Origin: Planctomycetota bacterium
GTDB taxonomy: Bacteria; Planctomycetota; UBA1135; GCA-002686595
Direction of reading: 5' to 3'
DNA length: 6,815 nt
NCBI GenBank assembly: GCA_013140785.1
Contig: JABFRZ010000539.1
Coordinates: 1-6,815, forward strand
A model generated the notes under the pieces. It saw only the letters and a list, made by a program, of their open reading frames with translations, had not been told where the DNA came from and did no database searches. Position 1 is the stretch's first letter, and each line of letters opens with the position of its first letter. Shown piece by piece: positions 1-5,608 of this stretch. The position numbers were made by a program, and so were the translations under genes.

Positions 1-171
1 GCCGTGGATCGCTCGCGCAGCGAGGCGCGCACCGCCCTCGGCGATCCGGGGTGTCTGCAACCTCTCGAGCCCGGCGCCGCTGGACCGCTCGCTGTCGCTC
101 CCGCCCCCAGAGCGGGGCCCCGACAAGCCCGCCGACCACTTCGCGAACCTCGGATCCAGAGTCAACTCCAT
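1..171 (-). CDS. Possible start of an unidentified gene, cut by the left edge
   Basis: An ATG at 169-171 on the minus strand opens a frame with no stop for all 57 codons to the left edge. It is preceded directly by a purine-rich GGAGAGA (172-178), a reasonable but very close ribosome-binding site. The product begins MELTLDPRFAKWSAGLSG and continues Ser/Gly/Arg-rich; I recognise no family, signal peptide or membrane segment. It starts 91 bases after the stop of the decayed kinase-SUMF1 gene on the same strand, so it could be the next gene in that direction. In DNA this GC-rich an open stretch of 57 codons can occur by chance, and the plus strand is also open here, so the call rests mainly on the start codon and ribosome-binding site. 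Confidence 0.25.
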   Translation of the reverse strand, partial: MELTLDPRFAKWSAGLSGPRSGGGSDSERSSGAGLERLQTPRIAEGGARLAARAIHG

Positions 172-262
172 TCTCTCCGGCGGTTCGCCCTAGGCCGGCT
201 TCGCACGACTTCGGGCTACCGCCTCGCGCTGGGAACTTCGACCCCCAGCCGTGGAGAAGAAG

Positions 263-1440
263 TTAAGGAGGCAGTAATGCCCTGGCGGGACGGAGGCCGA
301 GGTAGCCGACGGCGTACGACGGCGAGTTAGCGGCGCGGTCCGCCGAGCGCGCACTGACGGACAAGTGGTCCCAGCCGCCGCCGCTCGAGCCCCAGCCGCT
401 CCAGCATCGCCCTGCAGTCGTTCCAGCTCACCCGCTCCACCGGGTGCAGCAGATCCCCGGGCTTGCCGCCCTCGTTCCAGGACCTGTACGTCTGCGGGTT
501 GTACTGGCTCGGGCTCTGGCTCGCGAACCGCAACCACTGGCCCTGCGTCATCTCGAACTTCGAGAGGAACAAGGCCGAGACCCGCACCTCGCGCGGCGGA
601 CTTTCGTTGAGCTCCGACTGTGGATCGTAGTTCCGTCCATTGGGATCGGTCTGCTGCGCGCCCATCGTGATGGTCCCGCCAGGGAGCAGCACGAACACAA
701 GCCCCGTCGACTCCTTCAGGTCAGCTTCCCATCCGGGCCACGTTCCGCGGGCTCGCCGGTCTGCAGGTGTGCGAACTCCAACAGGCCCGACTCCAGATCG
801 CGTCCGATCGGCGCAGCCCGAGCTGAGGAGTAATGCGCAGCCCTCCGTACTGCGGGCATTCGGCGACGTCCGCGACTCTGGCAGCGGCTTCGGCCCACCC
901 CCGACGCTTCGGCTCCGCTCACGCTGCGCTCGGCGATCGTCCTCGCGAACTCGAAGCGCCGCTGGATGCCCCAGCCGTGCTCGGCCGACGTGCCGCCGGA
1001 GGCGAGACCTGTCTCAGGGTTCGAGAAGGTCTTCACACTGCTCACCAGCTTCTCGAGCTGGTTGTGCCACCACCTGTCCTGGGCGTCGGCGAACAGCCAC
1101 TCCGGACGCGTCGAGATCTCGGCCTCCAGCTCGGCGATGTGCTGCTCGAGCTCGGCCAAGTGCTTCTTGCGCTCCTCTTCCTGCTCGGGATCGATCTCCT
1201 CCTCGATCTTCTTCTTCAAGCGCTCCTAGCGTCCAGCCGCCCTCCACGAACTCCATCGCGATCCAGGCCAGCCCGTCGGACTGCCCGTAGCCGTGCACCG
1301 TCACGATGCCCGGGTGGTGCAGCCTTCCGCCCGCCCGCGCCTCGCGCTGGAACAGCTCGAGCTGCCGCTCGGTCACACGCTCGGGCTCACAACTTGTGGA
1401 CAGCGCCTGGGCGTCGATCCTGAAGAGAGCGATCCACGTT
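263..1440 (-). pseudogene. Decayed Ser/Thr protein kinase-SUMF1 (FGE-like) fusion gene
   Basis: Read right to left, six homologous pieces occur in the expected protein order but in changing frames. (1) About 1227-1440: kinase N-lobe, with FQREARAGGRLHHPGIV and WIAMEFVEGG. (2) 905-1219: charged coiled coil (KKKIEEEID...LAELEQHIAELEAEI), then RPEWLFADAQDRWWHNQLEK and HGWGIQRRFEFARTI. (3) 814-897: WAEAAARVADVAECPQYGG...TPQLGL. (4) 719-811: PIGRDLESGLLEFAHL. (5) 387-719: LKESTGLVFVLLPGGTITMG through FEMTQGQWLRF and VSWNDCRAMLERLGL, the SUMF1 N-terminal half. (6) 263-382: GGGWDHL...NSPSYAVGYLGLRPAR, the SUMF1 C-terminus, ending in TAA. Intact relatives are kinases with a C-terminal SUMF1 domain, thought to act in signalling; that is family knowledge. 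Missing here are the glycine loop, the catalytic and activation loops (pieces 1 to 2), and the SUMF1 middle (pieces 5 to 6, roughly 140 residues judged from memory of relatives). Two of the shifts look like single-base deletions, near 812 and 720. The gene cannot yield a working kinase. Sequencing error could explain single shifts but not the two deletions. The right boundary is approximate. Confidence 0.88.
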
Positions 1441-1532
1441 CTCGGGGCTCCGGGCGCGCATGCTGATCCCTCGCAGGGCCTGTCTTGCTCTGGGAGGCCG
1501 GGGTTCTGACGAAGATCGAGGCACGCGCGAGC

Positions 1533-2072
1533 TCATCCGGCGCAGCGACTGGCCTCGAAGTCGGCCGGCGAGAAGTAGCCGAGGCTCGAGTGCAGGCGAG
1601 TCCGGTTGTAGAAGACCTCGAGGTAATCGTGCAGGGCAGCGCGCGCCTCGGCGTAGCTCGTCCAGCGTGCTTCGTGCACGAGCTCCTGCTTGAGCGTGCC
1701 GTTGAAGCTCTCGACCACGGCGTTGTCGTAGCAGTTGCCGCGGCGGCTCATGCTGACCTGGGTCCCGAGGGCCGCGAGCTTTCCCCGGTAGGCCGCGCTC
1801 GCGTACTGGCTGCCGCGATCCGAGTGGTGGAGCATGTTCGGCGCGGGGACGCGCGCGCCCAGCGCCATGCCCAGGGCGCTCTCGACGAGCTCGCTCCTCA
1901 TGTGATCGGCGAGCGCCCAGCCCACGACGCGGCGCGAGTAGAGATCCAGGATCACTGCCAGGTACAGGAAGCCGCCGGAGGCCATCGGGATGAAGGTGAT
2001 GTCGCCGGCCCAGACCTGGTCGGGGCCCTCGACCTGGAACTTGCGATCGAGCGTCCGCAGGGTCGGTAACGT
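1533..2072 (-). pseudogene. IS3-family transposase OrfB, C-terminal DDE domain, 5'-truncated
   Basis: From TLPTLRTLDRKF (about 2072) to the TGA at 1533-1535 the frame encodes about 179 residues of the rve integrase core of IS3-family OrfB. All three catalytic acids are present: Asp in VWAGDITFI, Asp in LHHSDRGSQYAS, and Glu in NAVVESFNGTLKQEL. The second Asp and the Glu are 35 residues apart, the DD(35)E spacing typical of the family. The C-terminal landmarks RRVVGWA, NCYDNAVVE and FYNRTRLHSSLGY are intact. About the first 90 residues of a normal OrfB, including its DNA-binding part, are missing. The frame stays open upstream to 2330, but that sequence is not OrfB-like: it crosses the OrfA and IS1182-like fragments. 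Without OrfA, the -1 frameshift site and the OrfB N-terminus it should not transpose by itself. Confidence 0.9.
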
Positions 2073-2190
2073 TGCCCAGGTGGCCAGGTACCTGGATCTC
2101 ACCCAGAGTTCCCTGCGCAACTGGGTGAAGCAGGCCGAGGCGCGTAGATCGCCGAAAGGTCCAGATCCTCCGTCACCACTCGACGAATGA
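2067..2190 (+). pseudogene. IS3-family OrfA helix-turn-helix fragment, inverted relative to OrfB
   Basis: The plus-strand frame ending in TGA at 2188-2190 reads NVAQVARYLDLTQSSLRNW followed by VKQAEARR. This matches the helix-turn-helix of IS3-family OrfA proteins, where VAQVARDLDLTETALRxWVKQAE is typical (recalled, not searched). Recognisable similarity covers roughly 2070-2140, and the remaining codons to the stop overlap, on the other strand, the IS1182-like fragment and are not OrfA-like. The N-terminus and leucine-zipper part of OrfA are absent. In an intact IS3 element orfA lies upstream of orfB on the same strand. Here it points the other way and directly abuts the OrfB fragment near 2070, so either an inversion or insertion of a second IS3 copy has occurred. 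Confidence 0.7.
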
Positions 2191-2287
2191 AGTGCACCAG
2201 GTGCCCAGACGGGACCAGGTCCTTGAACGAAGCCGGGAAGAGATCGCCCTGCGCCACATCCCACGGACGGAAGACATCCTTCGCCAT
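2141..2287 (-). pseudogene. IS1182/IS5-like transposase, N-terminal 49 residues only
   Basis: An ATG at 2285-2287, preceded by GGAAG (2292-2296 on the minus strand, 4 bases away), starts MAKDVFRPWDVAQGDLFPAS and continues with DLVPSGHLVHFIRRVV and EDLDLSAIYA. This is the conserved beginning of IS1182/IS5-like transposases (DUF772-type N-terminus), in which PxGHLxxFI and LDLSxIYA are landmarks. Similarity ends after about 49 residues, exactly where OrfA sequence begins on the opposite strand; the frame then runs 13 unrelated residues to a stop at 2099. The catalytic DDE domain, several hundred residues in relatives, is gone. The natural start and ribosome-binding site survive, so this is the true 5' end of the gene, cut by a later event. 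Confidence 0.8.
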
Positions 2288-2462
2288 GCCACTTCCATCG
2301 GCAGAGAATGGCCGACTCTGGCCCGTGCACCGACTACAACTCGCAACCGAACTCGGATCGATCCAAGAGGCTGGCGCCCGAACAGAGGCTGCCTTCTCTG
2401 ACTACTCCGACAGGCTGCTAGCGCCGGCCCACACCGAAGTTCCCCTGTCCAGGAGTTGATGT
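2288..2462. other. 175-base gap between IS remnant and TPR gene
   Basis: No coding signal is convincing on either strand. The part next to 2287 is presumably the left flank of the IS1182-like element, with its promoter and terminal repeat, but no partner repeat survives to define the end. The TPR gene stops at 2463, and no GC-rich hairpin followed by a T tract is visible on its downstream side. Confidence 0.4.
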
Positions 2463-4337
2463 TCAGAACTGTGCAAGCTGGCGCGCGCGAGTCAGGATCC
2501 TCTGCGCGGCGTCCTCCTCGGCTTTGGGCGACGCGCTTTCGAGCACCCGTACGGCCTCCTTGGCCTGCGCACTGAGCAAGTAGTTCAGCGCCAGGACCAG
2601 GCGCGCGTCCCGGTCGGTCGGATGGTCGCTGAGGTAACGGTCGAGCGCTGCCAGCTGCTCGTCGAACTGCTTCGGATCCGGGTAGAAGGCGTGCTTGTCG
2701 ATCTGACTCTCCACCAGGGCTGGGTCGAGCTCCAGCGCACGGCGCACGGCGTAGGCGCCGTAGTGGTAGTCGCCCGCGGCGAAGAGGGCGTCGGACAGCA
2801 CCAGGTGCAACGCGCCTTGATCGGGCGCGAGCTCCACGGCCTTGGCGTAGAACTGGACTGCATCCGAATAGCGCCCCTCGCGGAAGGCACGGTCGCCGAG
2901 TTCGAGGTATCGCTGGGCTGCGATGGAGAGGGGGCTGGCCTCTGCGGCCGGCGGAGCGAGACGGCCCTTCTCCGTCGGCGGGGCGAGGACGGCTGCCTCG
3001 CCAACCGGTTCGGTTCCGATACCGCCTTGGCCCCCGACGTAGATCACTTGCGGCTCGGCGTAGACGACGGTGGAGACCGACTCGCTGCAACAGTAGTCGG
3101 AGCAATCATGGGAGCGCGAGTAATACCACCAGGCGGGGTAGTACCAGCTCCAGTAGCAGGGGTACGACCACCAGCACCAAGAGCTGGAAAACCAATTGCC
3201 GCGGTTGCGGTTGCCCCAGCCCCACGGGTCGCGCACCCACGGGTCGTCGTCGAGGCACAGCCCACCACGGTAGCCGCCGGCGTACACGCCGCCGATGGCG
3301 CCGGTCGCGATGCCGCTCGCGTGCCCAGAGAGCCGAGTGGGAACGAGGACTTCCCGTGAGCCCTTGTGACCTTTGCCGCCGAAATCACCGCCGCCCTGGT
3401 CCGATCCCTTGGCGCCCTTCGGTCTCCCGTTCTCCTGCGGGACACCCTTGCCATGCGTGGGCGAGAGCGAGGAGGCGGAAGGAGCCTTCGGCGTTGGCCC
3501 GGACGAGCCCTTGGTACCGGTCGGGCGCGGCTCGACGCGCCGGGTGGGACCGAGGTCGTAGCCAACTAGCGGACCCGAGCCGCGCTTGCCCGGCGCAGCC
3601 TTTCCACTCACATCGCGCGAGCGATCCGGCGAACCGCGGCCCGGGGATGCCACTGAATTTCCAGACTTCGGAGCGAGAGAACCGGAGCCGGAGTAGGGGG
3701 CAGGAAAACGAACGCGAGACGGGGTGCGGACCTCGGCGGTCAGCGAGCTTCTCGATCCAGCCGATGCTCCCGCCCCTGCCGTATCCAGCGTGGGCCCTGC
3801 CTTGGGCGGGGAGTCAGACCTGGCGGAGTTGAGGTCGGAGGAACGGCCGCCGTAGACGTCGCGGCCGGACTGAGGACGAGGCGCGCTGTCCGAGGCGACC
3901 GGGCGCGGCTGAGGAGCGCTGGGTGAGACGTGATTCGGCTGGCTCGGCCGGCTCGTCACCTGGCCAGGAGTGAACGAGCGCGATGAGCCCGAACCCAACC
4001 CAGGTCGGACAACGGGGGGCGAGCTGGGGCGCACCGAGGGCGTGGGCGGACGCGCGCCGTCGCCCGAGTGGCTTGAGCCACGCGAGGGGCTGGGAGCCGC
4101 CGAGGGTCGCGACGAGCCGCCGCTCGACGGTCGCGGGGCAACACCCGAACCCCGCGAGCCCTGACTCGAGGCCGGACGGGACACGGAGCCACCACCCGCG
4201 CCCTTCGACTGCGCCCCCGAGGAGTGACTCGCCGAGGAGCCCTTCGAGCCACGCTGTGGCTCGGGGCTGGCGTCGGAAATCGGGCCGAGGGCGAGCAGGG
4301 AAAGGCCGACGAGGAGAGGGCGGATGTGGATTTTCAT
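2463..4337 (-). CDS. Exported Ser/Pro/Gly-rich protein with aromatic patch and C-terminal TPR repeats
   Basis: A 624-residue protein. The ATG at 4335-4337 is chosen because it begins a clear signal peptide (MKIHIRPLLVGLSLLALGPI, likely cut near SDA-SPE); 43 further in-frame codons upstream look non-coding and start only at a GTG. There is no strong Shine-Dalgarno site. Residues about 30-325 are low-complexity Ser/Pro/Gly/Arg/Lys, probably disordered. A Gly-rich stretch (ATGAIGGVYAGGYRGG) and DDDPWVRDPWGWGNRNRGNW follow, then residues 382-407 with 15 aromatics in 26 positions (8 Trp, 6 Tyr, 1 Phe), then cysteines 412, 416 and 417. After VVYAEPQVIYVGG comes a Pro/Ala linker and, from residue 473, TPR-type helices: YLELGDRAFREGRYSDAVQFY...VELAPD, LSDALFAAGDYHYGAYAVRRALELDP, then IDKHAFYPDPKQFDEQLAALDRYL and another repeat pair. 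I recall similar TPR tails, with the ID-FY-DP-F motif, in planctomycete proteins of unknown role. TPRs usually bind proteins, so a surface or periplasmic scaffold is possible but unproven. It appears to be a single-gene unit. Confidence 0.9.
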   Translation of the reverse strand: MKIHIRPLLVGLSLLALGPISDASPEPQRGSKGSSASHSSGAQSKGAGGGSVSRPASSQGSRGSGVAPRPSSGGSSRPSAAPSPSRGSSHSGDGARPPTPSVRPSSPPVVRPGLGSGSSRSFTPGQVTSRPSQPNHVSPSAPQPRPVASDSAPRPQSGRDVYGGRSSDLNSARSDSPPKAGPTLDTAGAGASAGSRSSLTAEVRTPSRVRFPAPYSGSGSLAPKSGNSVASPGRGSPDRSRDVSGKAAPGKRGSGPLVGYDLGPTRRVEPRPTGTKGSSGPTPKAPSASSLSPTHGKGVPQENGRPKGAKGSDQGGGDFGGKGHKGSREVLVPTRLSGHASGIATGAIGGVYAGGYRGGLCLDDDPWVRDPWGWGNRNRGNWFSSSWCWWSYPCYWSWYYPAWWYYSRSHDCSDYCCSESVSTVVYAEPQVIYVGGQGGIGTEPVGEAAVLAPPTEKGRLAPPAAEASPLSIAAQRYLELGDRAFREGRYSDAVQFYAKAVELAPDQGALHLVLSDALFAAGDYHYGAYAVRRALELDPALVESQIDKHAFYPDPKQFDEQLAALDRYLSDHPTDRDARLVLALNYLLSAQAKEAVRVLESASPKAEEDAAQRILTRARQLAQF

Positions 4338-4480
4338 GATTGGCTCGCGACGGAGTTGGAACCCTAGTACACGCAAACCAGAAGCCGAACCGTGAGGCTG
4401 AAGTAGGGGGCCCGTGACTGGCACGGACCGAGGACCCCGGGACCAGACGACCCTTCCGTGGGACACCCATGAGAGGACAC
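4338..4480. other. 143-base intergenic region upstream of the TPR gene
   Basis: This gap separates the TPR gene start from the stop of the downstream operon gene and should contain the TPR promoter. No well-spaced -35/-10 pair is visible; TACTAG (minus strand, 4364-4369) is the best -10-like hexamer but lacks a partner at normal distance. A small hairpin, CCGTG-5-CACGG at 4412-4426, has no T tract and is too weak to call a terminator. Confidence 0.4.
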
Positions 4481-5608
4481 CTAGTCGGCGGGTGCGAGCG
4501 GGAGGACGACCTCGATCGGGAGCTTCGGCCGGGCGTGGACGCGCACGTAGGCGGAGCCGGCGCGCTCATTCTCGGGGACGGCTCGCTGGAGCCTTGCCAA
4601 GGCCGCGGAATCGAGTTCCGAGATCTGTTGCAGTGGGAGGAGGAAGCCAGGTCGCTCGGCCTGGGTTTCGAAGCCTTCGGGGGCCGGTTGCATGGCGGTC
4701 ATGAGGCGCACCAAGCAACGCTGCGGACGCGCCGCGCTCGAAAGCTCGAAGGTCGGAACGGGATCAACCACTCGTCCGGCCGCCCTCCCGGCGGCTCCGG
4801 TCTCGGCGATCCACAGTCGTGCCTGGGCCAGGGCCTGCTCCCAGGTGATGTCTTGCGGCAGCGGGTACGAGCAATAGGTCATCGGCACCAAGTCTTGCGC
4901 AAGGACATGCGCATCGTTCGCTCCAGGCCCGGGCACGGGACGCCGGTCGGGCGGTACGAACGAGGGCTCGAGGTAGTGCAGGCGCGTCTCGATCGACTCC
5001 ACCGTTTCGACGAAGCCACCTCCTTCGGCCTCCATGACGAGGCCGCGCGGCCAGTTTCGGCCGTTGCGTTCCTCCCAGACGCGGATCTCGAGGGCCTCGA
5101 GCGTACGCCCCTCAGGATCGCGTGCCTGGATCCGGCGCGGACGTCCATCGACCAGTTCCGCCACCAGCGTGCCGATTGGAAGCTCGCGGCAGCAAGAGTC
5201 CGCGTGTACTGCGGCCGTGCGCTCGCCGCCTACGGCCTCTTGCCAGGCAAACCCGTCTGGCCACAGCATTACGGCGCGTCGCAACTCCATCTGCAGCAGC
5301 ACCGAGTTGCGCTCCATGCCCTCGACGGCCTGCGATGGACTGCCCGAGGCGAGCTGCTGTACGGACTCACCCCACCGGTAGAGGAACAGGTGCTCGGACT
5401 GCTCAGCCGAGTAATTCTCGAAGTGCCAGCGGACACGGTCGGGGAACACGTACACGGCCGTCAGGCGGTTCTGTTGGGAGCCAAAGTCGAGTCGCGATAC
5501 GATCTGGATGCCAGGCAAACCCACGACGGCGGCGCGCGCGCCCGGCGCCGGTCCGTGGGGCGGGCAATCCTGTAGTGCGAGCAGCAGCGCAAGGAGCGCG
5601 GAGGTCAC
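4481..5608 (-). CDS. Exported protein of unknown function, coupled to the aminotransferase
   Basis: A 375-residue protein read from GTG (5606-5608) to TAG (4481-4483). The GTG overlaps the aminotransferase stop in GTGA, so translation is probably coupled. That start gives a short N-terminal hydrophobic stretch, MTSALLALLLALQDC, compatible with a brief signal peptide. A Cys follows at residue 15, but LQDC is a poor lipobox, so lipoprotein status is doubtful. The frame stays open upstream inside the aminotransferase gene, but that part is its shadow. Residues about 32-260 read like alternating beta strands (IQIVSRLDF, AVYVFPDRVRWHF, TLVAELVDGRPRRIQARD, ALEIRVWEERNGRNWPRGL), faintly recalling periplasmic LolA-type lipoprotein carriers, but this is only an impression. 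A Pro-rich joint (VPPDRRPVPGPG) leads to a C-terminal part with LARLQRAVPENERAGSAYVR and a hydrophobic end (IEVVLPLAPAD). I do not recognise the family. Confidence 0.8.
   Translation of the reverse strand: MTSALLALLLALQDCPPHGPAPGARAAVVGLPGIQIVSRLDFGSQQNRLTAVYVFPDRVRWHFENYSAEQSEHLFLYRWGESVQQLASGSPSQAVEGMERNSVLLQMELRRAVMLWPDGFAWQEAVGGERTAAVHADSCCRELPIGTLVAELVDGRPRRIQARDPEGRTLEALEIRVWEERNGRNWPRGLVMEAEGGGFVETVESIETRLHYLEPSFVPPDRRPVPGPGANDAHVLAQDLVPMTYCSYPLPQDITWEQALAQARLWIAETGAAGRAAGRVVDPVPTFELSSAARPQRCLVRLMTAMQPAPEGFETQAERPGFLLPLQQISELDSAALARLQRAVPENERAGSAYVRVHARPKLPIEVVLPLAPAD

Larger units (their letters stand above)
1533..2287. mobile_element. Mosaic of insertion-sequence remnants (IS3 and IS1182/IS5-like)
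   Basis: Three truncated transposase fragments abut with almost no spacer: IS3-family OrfB C-terminus (minus), IS3-family OrfA helix-turn-helix piece (plus), and an IS1182/IS5-like N-terminus (minus). None is complete, and no matching pair of terminal inverted repeats or target duplication can be seen, so the outer limits of the original elements are unknown. One candidate IS3 outer end is the TGTCTTGCTC at 1481-1490, about 50 bases beyond the OrfB stop, chosen only because IS3-family ends often begin with TG. The block lies between the decayed kinase gene and the 3' end of an intact TPR gene. Successive insertions followed by deletions or an inversion are the simplest explanation. Confidence 0.8.

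Noticed and set aside
833..1423. Leu/Arg-rich plus-strand frame of 196 codons.
   Set aside because: It is the antisense of the coiled-coil and kinase pieces of the pseudogene; its leucine-rich look comes from complementing Glu/Lys codons.
2173..3105. 310-codon minus-strand frame across the end of the TPR gene.
   Set aside because: It is an Arg/Ala/Gly-rich off-frame reading of the TPR gene continuing into IS debris, with no recognisable motif.
2622..3359. 245-codon plus-strand frame opposite the TPR gene.
   Set aside because: It lies antisense to the clear TPR coding region, as expected for GC-rich DNA, and has no family resemblance.
4364..4389. Promoter-like TACTAG with TTCGGC upstream on the minus strand.
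   Set aside because: The spacing is only 14 bases and both hexamers match poorly, so it is not supported as a sigma-70 promoter.
4412..4426. Hairpin CCGTG-ACTGG-CACGG as a terminator of the aminotransferase operon.
   Set aside because: The stem is only 5 bp with no T tract; such hairpins are common by chance in GC-rich DNA.
4338..4466. 43-residue N-terminal extension of the TPR protein from a GTG at 4466.
   Set aside because: The internal ATG at 4337 begins a textbook signal peptide, and the extension would bury it behind non-coding-looking sequence.
4469..5575. Long plus-strand open frame (368 codons) opposite the exported unknown protein.
   Set aside because: It is the antisense shadow of the minus-strand gene. 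The minus frame has a coupled start and signal-like N-terminus, while the plus translation shows no domain or sensible N-terminus.
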